The position numbers and the translations under genes are program-made. Shown piece by piece: positions 9,019 to 18,328 of a DNA stretch of 38,225 nt. The stretch covers positions 1 to 38,225 of the forward strand of contig NZ_MOWR01000013.1 of NCBI RefSeq assembly GCF_001937065.1, in the 5' to 3' direction. This DNA comes from Streptococcus sp. 'caviae' (lineage in GTDB: Bacteria; Bacillota; Bacilli; Lactobacillales; Streptococcaceae). Under the pieces are notes generated by a model. That model searched no databases. It saw only the letters and a list, made by a program, of their open reading frames with translations, and was not told the origin of the DNA. Position 1 is the stretch's first letter. Each line of letters opens with the position of its first letter.

Positions 9019-9036
9019 TTCAGCAAGCTTGCTGAA
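9019..9036. repeat. Perfect 18-bp palindrome in the rpsH-rplF spacer
   Basis: TTCAGCAAG is joined directly to CTTGCTGAA. In the same 212-base spacer are GAAGTCC/GGACTTC and ACTA/TAGT hairpins nearby. No T-run follows. The spacer has no recognisable coding sequence. Confidence 0.65.
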
Positions 9037-9148
9037 TTGAACACGGACTAAAATCCTAGTGAAAAAGATGGATTCCCTTGAAGTCCTCGGACTTCTTCAT
9101 CAATCTCCTGTTTTCATACGGATTTTTTAACGTCCTTAGTATCTTAAA

Positions 9149-9547
9149 TTACCATACGTAAGCAATCACTTCGCCGCCAATGTTCTTTTGACGGGCTTCC
9201 CTGTCAGTCAAAAGACCTTCTGAAGTTGAAATGATAGCAATTCCAAGTCCGTTAAGAACCTTAGGAACATCTTGGCTTTTCGCATAAATGCGAAGACCTG
9301 GTTTAGAAATGCGTTTTAAGCCAGTGATAACTTTTTCACCATTTTGTCCGTATTTAAGAAAAATACGAATAATGCCTTGTTTATCATCTTCAACGACTTC
9401 AACATTTTTGACAAAGCCTTCACGCTTAAGAATTTCAGCAATTCCTTTTTTAATGTTTGATGCAGGAGCTTCGACAACGCTGTGGTTTGCTTGGTTAGCA
9501 TTGCGAATGCGTGTCAGAAAGTCTGCAATTGGGTCAGTCATAACCAT
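9149..9547 (-). CDS. rpsH: 30S ribosomal protein S8
   Basis: A 132-residue protein starting [19 protein letters not shown] and ending with the family signature [22 protein letters not shown]8 binds the central domain of 16S rRNA, and in some bacteria represses the spc operon. The ATG at 9547 is preceded by GAGGAGAAAAATTAA. The gene is flanked on both sides by inverted-repeat-rich spacers. Confidence 0.98.
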   Translation of the reverse strand: MVMTDPIADFLTRIRNANQANHSVVEAPASNIKKGIAEILKREGFVKNVEVVEDDKQGIIRIFLKYGQNGEKVITGLKRISKPGLRIYAKSQDVPKVLNGLGIAIISTSEGLLTDREARQKNIGGEVIAYVW

Positions 9548-9623
9548 TTAATTTTTCTCCTCTTACTAGTAGTTTGCAAGCTGCACTTGCTAGTTAATGA
9601 TGCCCTGATGGGCTAGTTTAATT

Positions 9624-9734
9624 TAATAATAGGTTGCAAGGCCGCCGTCAATCTAGGCGATTGCTCGCAGACAGTACTTGAGTACGGCAAGAGCAATCAA
9701 CGACGAGTGACCAGAGCATTGCAAGCTATTATTA
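9624..9734 (-). repeat. Long nested inverted repeat between rpsN and rpsH
   Basis: Outer arms of 16 bp (9624-9639 with 9719-9734, one mismatch) enclose ATTGCTC/GAGCAAT (9660-9666 with 9691-9697) and GTAC/GTAC with a TTGA loop (9674-9685). The outer right arm includes the rpsN stop codon. There is no terminal T-run on the minus strand. It would fold into one long branched hairpin in the polycistronic mRNA. Confidence 0.75.
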
Positions 9735-9917
9735 CCAAGACGCTTTAGTAACGCCAGGGATTTGTCCCTTGTATGCTAATTCACGGAAGCAAACACGGCA
9801 AAGTTTAAATTTGCGGTAGACTGAATGCGGACGGCCGCATTTTTCACAGCGAGTGTAAGCTTGCGTAGAGAATTTTGCTGGGCGTTTGCTCTTAGCAATC
9901 ATAGATTTTTTAGCCAA
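9732..9917 (-). CDS. rpsN: 30S ribosomal protein S14, zinc-binding type
   Basis: A 61-residue short S14 with the zinc ligands in [20 protein letters not shown] (CxxC...CxxC), the C+ form common in Gram-positives, and the C-terminal [12 protein letters not shown]14 is in the small-subunit head. It follows rplE by 15 bases. Its stop codon lies within the arm of the large inverted repeat in the following spacer. Confidence 0.98.
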   Translation of the reverse strand: MAKKSMIAKSKRPAKFSTQAYTRCEKCGRPHSVYRKFKLCRVCFRELAYKGQIPGVTKASW

Positions 9918-9932
9918 ATTTAAACCTCCTTA

Positions 9933-10475
9933 TTATTTTGCAAAAGGCATTCCAAGGCCTGTAAGCAATTCACGTGATTCTTCATCGGTATTAGCAGTTG
10001 TTACGATAACAATATCAAGACCGCGTACCTTATCAACATTATCAAAGTTGATTTCCGGGAAGATCAATTGTTCTTTAATACCAAGTGTATAGTTACCGCG
10101 TCCGTCAAATGATTTTGTCGGAACACCGTGGAAGTCACGTACACGCGGAAGCGATACGGTAACCAATTTATCCAAGAATTCATACATGCGTTCGCCACGA
10201 AGAGTAACTTTCGCACCGATAGCAACCCCTTCACGAAGACGGAAGCCGGCGATTGATTTCTTAGCTTTAGTGATAAGTGGTTTTTGACCTGAGATAAGTG
10301 CCAATTCATCAGCAGCTTTTTCAAGGTTTTTTGCATTTGATACAGCGTCACCAACACCCATGTTAAGGACGATTTTTTCAACCTTAGGCACAGCCATTAC
10401 AGATGAGTAGCTGAATTTTTCTGTCAATGCAGGAACTACTTCATTAAGATATTTTTCTTTTAAGCGATTTGCCAT
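9933..10475 (-). CDS. rplE: 50S ribosomal protein L5
   Basis: A 180-residue protein starting [20 protein letters not shown], with [27 protein letters not shown] and the C-terminal [19 protein letters not shown]5 binds 5S rRNA and contacts P-site tRNA and S13. It sits 23 bases after rplX in normal spc order and is of normal length. Confidence 0.98.
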   Translation of the reverse strand: MANRLKEKYLNEVVPALTEKFSYSSVMAVPKVEKIVLNMGVGDAVSNAKNLEKAADELALISGQKPLITKAKKSIAGFRLREGVAIGAKVTLRGERMYEFLDKLVTVSLPRVRDFHGVPTKSFDGRGNYTLGIKEQLIFPEINFDNVDKVRGLDIVIVTTANTDEESRELLTGLGMPFAK

Positions 10476-10498
10476 TATACTTCTCCTTTCCTTCGTGA

Positions 10499-10804
10499 TT
10501 AATCAAGCACTTCGCCTGATTTTTTGTTGTAACGAACTTTTTTGCCGTCAACAAACTTGTAACCGACACGTCCAGCAACACCGTTCTTGTCAAGAACTTG
10601 AACGTTTGATGCATGGATTGGTGCTTCTTTTTCCACGATAGCACCTTGAGGGTTTTCGTTATTTGGTTTTTGATGTTTCTTGATGATAGCTACACCTTCA
10701 ACAACAACTTTGTTTACTTTTGGAAGAGCTTTGAGAACTACAGCTTCAACGCCTTTGTCCTTGCCAGCAATAACGCGAACTTTATCGCCTTTTTTTACAA
10801 ACAT
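10499..10804 (-). CDS. rplX: 50S ribosomal protein L24
   Basis: A 101-residue protein with the N-terminal KOW motif [20 protein letters not shown] (about 4-23), followed by [20 protein letters not shown] and [20 protein letters not shown]24 is an early assembly initiator of the 50S subunit. The spacer to rplN upstream (10805-10885) contains two short palindromic hairpins. Confidence 0.98.
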   Translation of the reverse strand: MFVKKGDKVRVIAGKDKGVEAVVLKALPKVNKVVVEGVAIIKKHQKPNNENPQGAIVEKEAPIHASNVQVLDKNGVAGRVGYKFVDGKKVRYNKKSGEVLD

Positions 10805-10834
10805 TTGAGTTATTCTCCTCTATATATTTCTTAC

Positions 10835-10864
10835 GCCCTGAGGGCACCCTAGAAAATTCTAGGG
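10835..10864. repeat. Two adjacent hairpins in the rplN-rplX spacer
   Basis: GCCCT/AGGGC around a single base (10835-10845) is followed by CCCTAGAA/TTCTAGGG (10847-10864). There is no T-run. They lie before the rplX ribosome binding site. Confidence 0.6.
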
Positions 10865-10885
10865 GACTAAGTTTGTTTTTTAGAA

Positions 10886-11254
10886 TTAAAGTACTTCTGG
10901 TGCCAGTGACACGATCTTCATGAAGTTGCCTTCACGCAATTCACGAGCTACAGGTCCAAAGATACGAGTTCCGCGAGGTGTTTTATCATCACGGATAAGA
11001 ACAGCTGCATTCTCATCGAACTTGATGTATGAACCATCAGCACGGCGAGCGCCTGATTTAGTACGAACGATAACGGCTTTGACAACGTCACCTTTTTTAA
11101 CCGCACCACCAGGAGTAGCTTGTTTTACTGAAGCAACGATGACATCACCGATGTTTGCGAATTTACGGCCTGATCCACCAAGAACTTTGATAGTCAAGAT
11201 TTCGCGAGCACCACTGTTGTCAGCGACTTTTAAACGACTTTCTGATTGAATCAT
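10886..11254 (-). CDS. rplN: 50S ribosomal protein L14
   Basis: A 122-residue protein starting [20 protein letters not shown] and containing the L14 signature [14 protein letters not shown] and the C-terminal [15 protein letters not shown]. It contacts 16S rRNA as an inter-subunit bridge. It follows rpsQ by 27 bases. The length is exactly that of Firmicute L14. Confidence 0.98.
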   Translation of the reverse strand: MIQSESRLKVADNSGAREILTIKVLGGSGRKFANIGDVIVASVKQATPGGAVKKGDVVKAVIVRTKSGARRADGSYIKFDENAAVLIRDDKTPRGTRIFGPVARELREGNFMKIVSLAPEVL

Positions 11255-11281
11255 TTAAGTTTTTTCTCCTTTCAGGCTTGA

Positions 11282-11542
11282 TTAAATAATAACGGCTTCT
11301 TCAACCACTTCAACAAGACGGAAATGCTTTGTCGCTGAAAGCGGGCGAGTTTCCATGATGCGAACGATATCGCCGGTTTTAGCAACATTGTTTTCATCAT
11401 GGGCCTTATATTTCTTAGAGTAGTTAATACGTTTACCATAGACTGGGTGGTTACGTTTTGTTTCAACTACAACTGTGATTGTTTTGTCCATTTTATCTGA
11501 TACAACACGACCAACTAATGTTCTACGTTGTTTACGTTCCAT
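11282..11542 (-). CDS. rpsQ: 30S ribosomal protein S17
   Basis: An 86-residue OB-fold protein starting [20 protein letters not shown], with the conserved [16 protein letters not shown] loop and [20 protein letters not shown]. It is a primary 16S rRNA binder in the small-subunit body. The gene lies between rpmC and rplN in S10-operon order. Confidence 0.98.
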   Translation of the reverse strand: MERKQRRTLVGRVVSDKMDKTITVVVETKRNHPVYGKRINYSKKYKAHDENNVAKTGDIVRIMETRPLSATKHFRLVEVVEEAVII

Positions 11543-11566
11543 TTAAAAGACTCCTTTCCCAATCTA

Positions 11567-11773
11567 TTATTTGTTTTCAGACTGCACTGTTTTGACACGT
11601 GCAATTTGCTTTTTAACTTCGTTCAAACGGGCAGTTTGATCAAGTTGACCTGCTGCAGCTTGGAAACGAAGGTCGAAAAGTTCTTTCTTCAGTTCGTTTT
11701 CTTTCTTAGCAAGTTCTTCTTGAGAAAGACCACGAAGCTCTTTAACAAAATCTTTAATTTCTTGAAGTTTCAT
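11567..11773 (-). CDS. rpmC: 50S ribosomal protein L29
   Basis: A 68-residue helical protein starting [20 protein letters not shown], with [20 protein letters not shown], the L29 signature, and a basic C-terminal helix. It is located near the peptide exit tunnel and takes part in docking of SRP and trigger factor. It follows rplP by only nine bases. Confidence 0.98.
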   Translation of the reverse strand: MKLQEIKDFVKELRGLSQEELAKKENELKKELFDLRFQAAAGQLDQTARLNEVKKQIARVKTVQSENK

Positions 11774-11782
11774 GTTTTCTCC

Positions 11783-12196
11783 TTATTCTGCTTCACGTTT
11801 CACGAATTTAGTTTTAACCGGCAGCTTGTGGCTGGCAAGACGGAGCGCTTCACGAGCAACTTCTTCTGACACACCGGCAATTTCAAACATGACTTTGCCG
11901 CGCTTAACCGGCGCTACCCAACCTTCAGGAGCACCTTTCCCTGAACCCATACGCACACCGATAGCTTTGGCAGTGTATGACTTATGAGGGAAGATTTTGA
12001 TCCAAACTTTACCGCCACGTTTCATGTAACGCGTCATCGCGATACGGGCAGCTTCGATTTGACGGTTGGTGATCCAGTGGCTGGTTGTAGCCTGAAGACC
12101 GTATTCTCCAAATGCTACTTCTTTTCCGCCTTTAGCTTCACCGCGCATTTTCCCGCGGAATTCACGGCGGTGTTTAACACGTTTAGGTACTAACAT
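11783..12196 (-). CDS. rplP: 50S ribosomal protein L16
   Basis: A 137-residue protein starting [20 protein letters not shown], with [24 protein letters not shown] (here [20 protein letters not shown]) and [16 protein letters not shown] motifs. L16 helps form the A-site tRNA pocket and is a known site of evernimicin resistance changes in streptococci. It starts three bases after the rpsC stop, so translation is probably coupled. Confidence 0.98.
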   Translation of the reverse strand: MLVPKRVKHRREFRGKMRGEAKGGKEVAFGEYGLQATTSHWITNRQIEAARIAMTRYMKRGGKVWIKIFPHKSYTAKAIGVRMGSGKGAPEGWVAPVKRGKVMFEIAGVSEEVAREALRLASHKLPVKTKFVKREAE

Positions 12197-12199
12197 CTG

Positions 12200-12853
12200 T
12201 TATTTGCCTCCTTTAGTGTTTTTACGAGCTGGAAGAATTTCACCACGGTAAATCCAAACTTTAACACCGAGCTTACCATAAGTTGTATCAGCTTCTTCCC
12301 AAGCGTAATCGATATCCGCACGAAGTGTGTGAAGCGGAACAGTTCCTTCTGAGTATCCTTCGCTGCGGGCAATATCTGCACCATTCAAGCGGCCTGATAC
12401 CTGAGTTTTGATTCCTTTAGCACCTGCACGCATTGTACGTTGGATAGCTTGCTTTTGTGCACGGCGGAAAGCAATACGCTGCTCAAGCTGGCGAGCAATG
12501 TTTTCACCAACAAGGTGAGCATCAAGATCTGGTGATTTAATTTCAACGATATTGATGTGAACTTGTTTGCCAGTCAATTTGTTAAGTTGCGCACGAAGAG
12601 CGTCAACATTTGCTCCGCCTTTACCGATAACCATACCTGGTTTTGCAGTATGAAGGGAAACATTTACTTTATTTACTGCGCGTTCGATTTCAATAGTAGA
12701 AACCGCAGCGTCAGCCAATTCCTTTTGAATGAATTTACGGATTGCAAGATCTTCATGAAGGTAATCCGCGTATTCTTTTTCAGCATACCATTTCGCATCC
12801 CAGTCACGGATGATCCCGACACGCATACCAATTGGATGTACTTTTTGACCCAC
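12200..12853 (-). CDS. rpsC: 30S ribosomal protein S3
   Basis: A 217-residue protein starting [20 protein letters not shown], with an internal KH domain around [15 protein letters not shown] (about 75-90) and the C-terminal S3 domain ([17 protein letters not shown] and [14 protein letters not shown]). It lines the mRNA entry tunnel and has helicase-assisting residues. It follows rplV by 12 bases and runs almost into rplP. Confidence 0.98.
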   Translation of the reverse strand: MGQKVHPIGMRVGIIRDWDAKWYAEKEYADYLHEDLAIRKFIQKELADAAVSTIEIERAVNKVNVSLHTAKPGMVIGKGGANVDALRAQLNKLTGKQVHINIVEIKSPDLDAHLVGENIARQLEQRIAFRRAQKQAIQRTMRAGAKGIKTQVSGRLNGADIARSEGYSEGTVPLHTLRADIDYAWEEADTTYGKLGVKVWIYRGEILPARKNTKGGK

Positions 12854-12865
12854 GATTTTACCTCC

Positions 12866-13210
12866 TTATTTTTCTGCCACAACTACTGTGACGTGAGTTG
12901 TGCGTTTGTTGATTGGTGATGCTGAACCTTTGGCACGCGGACGGAAACGTTTCATTGTTGGTCCTTCGTTGGCAAATGTTTCAGATACTACCAAGTTAGC
13001 TTTTTCCAAACCAAAGTTGTTTTCTGCATTGGCAACTGCTGAATTAAGCGTTTTTTCAACAATGCGGGCTGCTTTGTTTGGTGTGAATTTCAAGATTGCG
13101 ATTGCGTCAGCAACGTTCTTACCACGGATAAGATCAAGAACAAGACGTGTTTTACGAGGTGAAACACGCACTGTACGAGCCATTGCTTTAGCTGAAGTAA
13201 TTTCTGCCAT
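12866..13210 (-). CDS. rplV: 50S ribosomal protein L22
   Basis: A 114-residue protein with the N-terminal [20 protein letters not shown] and the C-terminal beta-hairpin [20 protein letters not shown] that reaches the exit-tunnel constriction. Changes in that hairpin cause macrolide resistance in several species; none is apparent here by eye. It is 15 bases after rpsS. Confidence 0.98.
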   Translation of the reverse strand: MAEITSAKAMARTVRVSPRKTRLVLDLIRGKNVADAIAILKFTPNKAARIVEKTLNSAVANAENNFGLEKANLVVSETFANEGPTMKRFRPRAKGSASPINKRTTHVTVVVAEK

Positions 13211-13225
13211 TGTGTCCTCCTCCTA

Positions 13226-13504
13226 TTAACGACGTGTTTTCTTATCGTCAGCTGCGTGACCTTTGTAAGTACGTGTTGGTGCAAATTCACCAAGCTTGTG
13301 ACCTACCATGTCTTCCTGAATGTAAACAGGAACATGTTTACGGCCGTCATAAACTGCGATTGTATATCCGATGAAACTTGGGAAAATCGTTGAACGACGT
13401 GACCAAGTTTTGATGACTTTTTTCTTTTCGTCATTTGCTTGAGCTTCGATTTTTTTCATCAAGTGCTCATCGACGAAAGGTCCTTTTTTAAGACTGCGTC
13501 CCAT
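13226..13504 (-). CDS. rpsS: 30S ribosomal protein S19
   Basis: A 92-residue protein starting [20 protein letters not shown], the fixed S19 start, with [20 protein letters not shown] and [15 protein letters not shown]. An upstream extension of the frame to 13537 is rejected because AAAGGAG lies inside it, just before the chosen ATG. S19 contacts S13 in the head. A 223-base spacer, with hairpins and no gene, separates it from rplB. Confidence 0.97.
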   Translation of the reverse strand: MGRSLKKGPFVDEHLMKKIEAQANDEKKKVIKTWSRRSTIFPSFIGYTIAVYDGRKHVPVYIQEDMVGHKLGEFAPTRTYKGHAADDKKTRR

Positions 13505-13691
13505 TGTGTAATTTTCTCCTTTAAATAGATGTACCACAGCGGCTTGAGAGCAGGACAGCTTTCCTCTCCTGTCAATCCCTACCGAGCTGGCGGATGTAGG
13601 CTATCAGCCCAGCCGCGGGCAGCTTGAATGTTGGCAGCATTCATTGAACATGCAGCCATTTTAGCTGCTCCGGCAGAGGTCTTACGATAAT

Positions 13692-13714
13692 GTTTAACAA
13701 GAATTTTGTTAAAC
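13692..13714 (-). repeat. Perfect 9-bp hairpin in the rplB-rpsS spacer
   Basis: GTTTAACAA and TTGTTAAAC are separated by GAATT, 14 bases behind the rplB stop codon. The rest of the spacer (13505-13727) holds a GACAG/CTGTC hairpin and no visible gene. The minus strand has no long T-run after the stem. Confidence 0.6.
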
Positions 13715-13727
13715 GTTTGTTTGGCGC

Positions 13728-14561
13728 CTATTTTTCGTTACGGCGGCGAACAATAAGTTTGTCAGATTTAGCTTTTTTGTTGCGAGTTTTAAGACCCAGC
13801 GCAGGTTTACCCCAAGGAGTAGACGGCGCTTTGCGTCCAACTGGTGCTTTACCTTCACCACCACCGTGCGGGTGATCGTTAGGGTTCATTACAGAACCGC
13901 GGACAGTTGGGCGAATGCCTCTCCAGCGGCTGCGGCCTGCTTTACCATAGTTAACCAGTCCGTGCTGTTCATTGCCGACGGTACCGACTGTAGCACGGCA
14001 AGTGCCAAGAATCATACGAACTTCGCCAGACTGAAGGCGAACAAGCACGTATTTACCTTCCTGACCAAGCACTTGAGCAGAAGCACCGGCTGCACGAACA
14101 AGTTCTGCACCCTTGCCTGGTTTTAATTCAATGTTATGAATAATAGTACCGACAGGGATATTAGCAAGCGGCAGTGCATTACCGACTTTGATATCTGCTT
14201 CCGGGCCTGAAACGATGCGCTGACCAACTTCAAGACCTTTTGGAGCGATGATATAAGCTTTAACACCGTCAGTGTAGTGCACAAGAGCAATGTTAGCTGA
14301 GCGGTTTGGATCGTATTCAATTGTTTTAACAACTGCTTCAACACCGTCTTTATTACGTTTGAAGTCAATCAAACGGTAGTGACGCTTGTGACCGCCGCCT
14401 TGATGGCGAACAGTGATACGGCCGTTATTGTTGCGGCCGGCCTTGTTTTTCAGCGGAGCAAGCAATGATTTCTCAGGAGTGCTTGTAGTGATTTCAGCAA
14501 AATCCAAAGAAGTCATATTACGACGGCCATTTGTCGTTGGTTTATAAACTTTAATACCCAC
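13728..14561 (-). CDS. rplB: 50S ribosomal protein L2
   Basis: A 277-residue protein starting [20 protein letters not shown], with the RNA-binding domain and the C-terminal [19 protein letters not shown] motif that contains the His critical for peptidyl transferase centre assembly. Length and both domains are complete. It follows rplW by 17 bases. Confidence 0.98.
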   Translation of the reverse strand: MGIKVYKPTTNGRRNMTSLDFAEITTSTPEKSLLAPLKNKAGRNNNGRITVRHQGGGHKRHYRLIDFKRNKDGVEAVVKTIEYDPNRSANIALVHYTDGVKAYIIAPKGLEVGQRIVSGPEADIKVGNALPLANIPVGTIIHNIELKPGKGAELVRAAGASAQVLGQEGKYVLVRLQSGEVRMILGTCRATVGTVGNEQHGLVNYGKAGRSRWRGIRPTVRGSVMNPNDHPHGGGEGKAPVGRKAPSTPWGKPALGLKTRNKKAKSDKLIVRRRNEK

Positions 14562-14578
14562 CTTATTTCCTCCTTAGA

Positions 14579-14878
14579 TTACTCTGCTTCAGCAGCTGCA
14601 AACAACTCGATTGCTTTTGAATCAGCTGTAAGAGTGATGATAGCTTTTTTAGTTTTGCTTGTGAAGCCTGTGTAACGGCCCACGCGTTTTTGTTTTGGTT
14701 TTACATTTACTGTACGGACACTGGCAACTTTAACACCGTCAAACGCAGCTTCAACAGCTTGTTTGATTAGAAGTTTATGTGCGCGCGTGTCAACTTCAAA
14801 TGTATATTTCCCTTCTTCAAGGGCAACCATTGATTTTTCAGTAACAACAGGTTTTTTGATTACGTCGTACAAATTCAT
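14579..14878 (-). CDS. rplW: 50S ribosomal protein L23
   Basis: A 99-residue protein starting [20 protein letters not shown], with [20 protein letters not shown] and [21 protein letters not shown]23 at the tunnel exit is the docking site for trigger factor and SRP. It overlaps the rplD stop by one base, a sign of translational coupling. Confidence 0.98.
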   Translation of the reverse strand: MNLYDVIKKPVVTEKSMVALEEGKYTFEVDTRAHKLLIKQAVEAAFDGVKVASVRTVNVKPKQKRVGRYTGFTSKTKKAIITLTADSKAIELFAAAEAE

Positions 14879-15501
14879 TATGCAAGAACCTCCTCGATAT
14901 TAGAGATTGCTTCTTTAGTAACAAGAAGTTTGTCGCTGTTTACGATATCAAGGACACTTGCAGTTGCTGCTGTAGCAACTTTTACATTTGGAAGGTTGCG
15001 AGCTGATAATTCAGCAAATTTATTTCCTTCTTCAAGAATAACAAGTACTTTTGAATCAATGCTGAGTGCAGCAAGCGCCTGTGCAAATTCTTTAGTTTTC
15101 GGAGCTTCAAAAGAAAGAGCATCTACAGCTACAAATTTTTCATCAGCAACTTTTGCTGAATAAACAGATTTCAACGCGAGGCGACGAACTTTTTTAGGAA
15201 GTTTGTAGCCATATGAACGTGGAGTCGGTCCGAAGACAACACCGCCGCCGCGCCATTGTGGTGAACGGATAGAACCTTGACGCGCACGCCCAGTTCCTTT
15301 TTGACGCCATGGTTTACGGCCGCCGCCTGATACTGCTGAACGATTTTTAACCGCATGAGTACCTTGGCGAAGGTTAGCACGTTGGCTGACAATAACATCA
15401 AATACTACTGATTCGTTTGGTTCGATACCAAAGACAGCATCATTAAGTGTCACTTGACCAGCTTCCTTACCAGTTTGGTCAAATAGTTTTACGTTTGCCA
15501 T
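14878..15501 (-). CDS. rplD: 50S ribosomal protein L4
   Basis: A 207-residue protein with the extended loop [20 protein letters not shown] and [20 protein letters not shown] that reaches the exit-tunnel wall. L4 is a regulator of its own operon in some bacteria. It lies 24 bases after rplC. The tunnel loop sequence looks wild-type (no obvious macrolide-resistance change in [14 protein letters not shown]). Confidence 0.98.
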   Translation of the reverse strand: MANVKLFDQTGKEAGQVTLNDAVFGIEPNESVVFDVIVSQRANLRQGTHAVKNRSAVSGGGRKPWRQKGTGRARQGSIRSPQWRGGGVVFGPTPRSYGYKLPKKVRRLALKSVYSAKVADEKFVAVDALSFEAPKTKEFAQALAALSIDSKVLVILEEGNKFAELSARNLPNVKVATAATASVLDIVNSDKLLVTKEAISNIEEVLA

Positions 15502-15525
15502 GTTAACTGATTTCCCCTTTCCTTA

Positions 15526-16152
15526 TTATTTAGCAGCTTTGACTGCTGATTTGATGGTGATAAGAGATTTCTTAGCACCTGGCACATTACCCTTGATAAG
15601 GATAACGTTTTTTTCCGGAACAACTTGAACCACTTCAAGATTTTGAATGGTTACACGGTTACCGCCCATGCGTCCTGCAAGGTTTTTACCTTTGAATACA
15701 CGGTTTGGTGCAACAGGTCCCATTGAACCTGGACGACGGTGGTAACGAGAACCGTGAGCCATAGGTCCGCGTGATTGACCGTGACGTTTAATAGCACCTT
15801 GGAAACCTTTACCTTTAGTTGTACCAGTAACATCAACAACATCACCGGCTTCGAATTGTTCAACTGTGATTTCTTGTCCAACTTCCAAGCCTTCAATGTT
15901 TTTAAATTCACGAATGAAGCGCTTAGGAGTCGTGTTAGCTTTTGCTGCGTGACCTTTGGCAGGTTTGTTGCTCAATACTTCGCGCTTGTCATCAAAACCG
16001 ACTTGAACTGCTTCGTAACCATCTGTTTCAACAGTTTTTACTTGAAGCACAACATTGGGTGTTGCTTCGATGACAGTAACAGGGATAAATTCACCAGCTT
16101 CAGTGAAGATTTGAGTCATTCCCACTTTTTTCCCTAAGATTCCTTTTGTCAT
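15526..16152 (-). CDS. rplC: 50S ribosomal protein L3
   Basis: A 208-residue protein starting [20 protein letters not shown], with [20 protein letters not shown] and [14 protein letters not shown], the loop approaching the peptidyl transferase centre. It is one of the first assembly proteins of the large subunit. The 103-base spacer from rpsJ contains a tandem repeat; the ribosome binding site (AAAAGGAAAT) is rather far from the ATG. Confidence 0.98.
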   Translation of the reverse strand: MTKGILGKKVGMTQIFTEAGEFIPVTVIEATPNVVLQVKTVETDGYEAVQVGFDDKREVLSNKPAKGHAAKANTTPKRFIREFKNIEGLEVGQEITVEQFEAGDVVDVTGTTKGKGFQGAIKRHGQSRGPMAHGSRYHRRPGSMGPVAPNRVFKGKNLAGRMGGNRVTIQNLEVVQVVPEKNVILIKGNVPGAKKSLITIKSAVKAAK

Positions 16153-16185
16153 GAGAAAATATTTCCTTTTCTTAATTTTGTTTTC

Positions 16186-16249
16186 AAAAAGTTTTTAATG
16201 AGCGTTTTTCATGCTCAAAAAAGTTTTTAACGAGCGTTTTTTGTGCTCA
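16186..16249. repeat. Two tandem 32-bp units between rpsJ and rplC
   Basis: Units 16186-16217 and 16218-16249 match at 29 of 32 positions. Each begins AAAAAGTTTTTAA and ends in a GAGCG...GCTCA hairpin, so the mRNA would carry two identical small stem-loops back to back. It is unlike terminators because transcription must continue into rplC. Confidence 0.85.
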
Positions 16250-16255
16250 GACCGA

Positions 16256-16564
16256 TTACAGTTTGATTTCTACGTTTACACCGCTTGGAAGATCAAGCTT
16301 CATCAGCGCATCAACCGTTTTTTGCGTTGGGTTCACAATATCGATCAGACGTTTGTGAGTACGCATTTCAAATTGTTCGCGAGAATCTTTGTACTTGTGA
16401 GTCGCACGAATAATTGTGTAGAGACTGCGTTCGGTAGGAAGCGGTACTGGACCGGCTACACTTGCACCTGTACGAGTCGCTGTTTCTACGATCTTTTCTG
16501 CCGCTGTATCAAGTGTACGGTGTTCGTAAGCTTTCAAACGGATACGGATTTTTTTGTTTGCCAT
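16256..16564 (-). CDS. rpsJ: 30S ribosomal protein S10 (NusE)
   Basis: A 102-residue protein starting [20 protein letters not shown], with the loop [20 protein letters not shown] and the C-terminal [18 protein letters not shown]. It is in the small-subunit head and also, as NusE, pairs with NusB for boxA-dependent antitermination. It is the first gene of the operon, preceded by AGAGGAG and a structured leader. Confidence 0.98.
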   Translation of the reverse strand: MANKKIRIRLKAYEHRTLDTAAEKIVETATRTGASVAGPVPLPTERSLYTIIRATHKYKDSREQFEMRTHKRLIDIVNPTQKTVDALMKLDLPSGVNVEIKL

Positions 16565-16691
16565 CTTTTCTCCTCTCGTCTATTTAAAATAATAGGCTAG
16601 CTCCACAAGAAAACCGACAGCCCTTGCGTGGCAATGCAACCGAGCGTGTCGCAACCTCTTGCATCAAAGCTAAACGCTGTTTTTACAGCAC
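16565..16691 (-). promoter_or_regulatory. Structured 5' leader of the S10 operon
   Basis: About 127 bases of leader RNA start with a GCTGT/ACAGC hairpin (16676-16689). Then CGACA/TGTCG (16615-16619 with 16647-16651) encloses TTGC/GCAA (16624-16627 with 16636-16639), and GGCT...AGCC pairs around the downstream part. Such leaders in other bacteria are bound by L4 or other r-proteins for feedback control; the ligand here is not known to me. Confidence 0.55.
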
Positions 16692-16697
16692 CCGATT

Positions 16698-16726
16698 AGT
16701 ATAACAAATAAAACGCGGCATTGCAA
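16698..16726 (-). promoter_or_regulatory. S10 operon promoter (TTGCAA-17-TATACT)
   Basis: On the minus strand TTGCAA (16721-16726), a 17-base spacer and TATACT (16698-16703). The expected transcript start is near 16691. It lies between the upstream gene's terminator and the structured leader of rpsJ. Confidence 0.82.
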
Positions 16727-16770
16727 GGGGTTTGAGGACTTTTTTTCATTTTCTTCCATGAAAGGGTTTT

Positions 16771-16799
16771 AAAAAAAAGAAACAATCTCAGACTGTCCC
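16771..16799 (-). terminator. Rho-independent terminator after the MATE gene
   Basis: A 9-bp stem (GGGACAGTC with GATTGTTTC, using G-U pairs, loop TGA) is followed on the minus strand by T8. It is 12 bases beyond the stop codon and separates this gene from the S10 promoter. Confidence 0.85.
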
Positions 16800-16810
16800 T
16801 TTTCTTTAAC

Positions 16811-18109
16811 TTAATTGATCGGTTTTACATACACCCTTTTGTACATATAGTATAAAAAGAGCCAGCGAAAGATATTATCAGCCAGAGTCGCAAGCCAGAC
16901 ACCGGACAAGCCCATCCCCATACCGATACCTAGGCAATAGCCTAAGACAATACGAATGAGCCACATTCCAATAGTTGTAGCATAAAAAGGAAGCTTTGCC
17001 TTCCCCAGACCTTGCCAGACGGCTGTGAAGATTAAGGTTCCCGCTGTAGCAGGACCGCCGATAAAGGAATAAAATAATACAACCAAACTGGCCTGAAGAG
17101 CTTCTTCATTGCTTGTAAAAAGAAGGGTCAGATGCCTTCCCCAAAAAAAGACAACAGCTCCGATTAACAGCATTAATATAGTAGAAAGAACATAGGATTC
17201 TCTGATAACTTGCCGAATCTCGCTTTTCTTGCCTTCGCCCAGATAATGGGCCACCAAAATAACCGTGGCCGTGGCAACTCCCATACCCGGCATGTAATTA
17301 AATTGTGTCAGGGTCTCACCAATTGCATTTCCGGCTACTGCTTCCGTCCCGAATCTAACGATGATGGCCACGATGACAACATCCCCCGCCCGCATCATCA
17401 GCCTCTCTCCGGCTGCCGGCAGGGCAAGATTGACTAAGTTTTTGTCCAGTTTAAAGCGCATGTCCGCCAGAATCGTTCCAACGGGCAGCTGACTCGCCAG
17501 GACAGCTGCTCCGACAAAACGCGAAAAAACTGTGGCAGCAGCAACGCCAGCAATGCCCCAATGGCATAGAAAAACAGCTGCTGCCGATAAAAGAGCATTT
17601 AGCACATTGGCCAAAAAACTAGCGTACATGGGCAGCCTTGCCTTCCCTTGGGCTCGCAAAACAGCACCCAAGGTTGTCTGCAAACCAAGGGCGACAATCA
17701 AACCACCGACCAGCGCTAAATAGAGGCTTCCCGTCTGCGTCACATCAGCAGCCGTCCCCAAGAAGCGCAGCATCTGCCGGCCAAAAACTAAGGACAGGGC
17801 TCCTAAAATCAAACTGATTACTATTGTTATAAAAATGGATTCTGCTTGATAAAATCGTGTTTTGAGCGCATCCCGTTCACCCAGACTCTTAGCAATCAGG
17901 CTTGACACCGCTGCTCCGAGAGCAATGAAAACAGCTTGGTAAACAGTGATAATATTATTAGCGACCGAAACGCCTGAAACAGCCACCAAGCCCAGCTGCG
18001 CAACCAGATAGTTGTCCACAACTCCCATCAGCATCTGCAAAAGATTTTCTGCCATAGCGGGCAGCGCAAGTCCAATAATTTTCTTTCTTTGTTTCATATT
18101 CCTATACAA
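16811..18109 (-). CDS. MATE-family multidrug/organic cation exporter
   Basis: About 430 residues with twelve predicted membrane helices in two homologous halves (first starting about residue 10, second about 225). Typical MATE features are LALPAMAENLLQMLMGVVDN in helix 1 and LALPAAGERLMMRAGDVVIV at the start of the second half. Members use a Na+ or H+ gradient to expel drugs or metabolites; the substrate is not predictable. The longest frame starts at a TTG (18109) without a ribosome binding site; the ATG at 18097 is preceded closely by AGGA and is also plausible. It appears to be transcribed alone and ends at a strong terminator. Confidence 0.88.
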   Translation of the reverse strand: MYRNMKQRKKIIGLALPAMAENLLQMLMGVVDNYLVAQLGLVAVSGVSVANNIITVYQAVFIALGAAVSSLIAKSLGERDALKTRFYQAESIFITIVISLILGALSLVFGRQMLRFLGTAADVTQTGSLYLALVGGLIVALGLQTTLGAVLRAQGKARLPMYASFLANVLNALLSAAAVFLCHWGIAGVAAATVFSRFVGAAVLASQLPVGTILADMRFKLDKNLVNLALPAAGERLMMRAGDVVIVAIIVRFGTEAVAGNAIGETLTQFNYMPGMGVATATVILVAHYLGEGKKSEIRQVIRESYVLSTILMLLIGAVVFFWGRHLTLLFTSNEEALQASLVVLFYSFIGGPATAGTLIFTAVWQGLGKAKLPFYATTIGMWLIRIVLGYCLGIGMGMGLSGVWLATLADNIFRWLFLYYMYKRVYVKPIN

Positions 18110-18299
18110 GAAAACCCATAACAGTCTCTGCTAAACTGACAGCATCAAATCCTTTTATAACTATCCTTAAAACAGCACCTTGAGGTCTAATCAAGGCACC
18201 CAACTCAAAAGAGAACTGACAAACCATCAGTTTAACAAAGCTATTTTTCCTACTATTTAAAAAACAATCCTTGTGAACAATACTTTTAGCTATAGTTAA

Positions 18300-18324
18300 G
18301 AGGCTGGAACCCAATTCCAGCCTC
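18300..18324 (-). terminator. Hairpin terminator behind thrC
   Basis: A perfect 10-bp stem GAGGCTGGAA/TTCCAGCCTC with a 5-base loop lies five bases beyond the thrC stop. The T-run on the minus strand is short (TTAACTATAG), so termination may be partial. The remaining 190 bases up to the MATE gene hold no gene I can support. Confidence 0.6.
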
Positions 18325-18328
18325 CCCT

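Noticed and set aside
18102..18314. Minus-strand 70-codon frame between thrC and the MATE gene
   Set aside because: It starts at a TTG within the thrC hairpin, has no ribosome binding site and overlaps the MATE start. No family resemblance.
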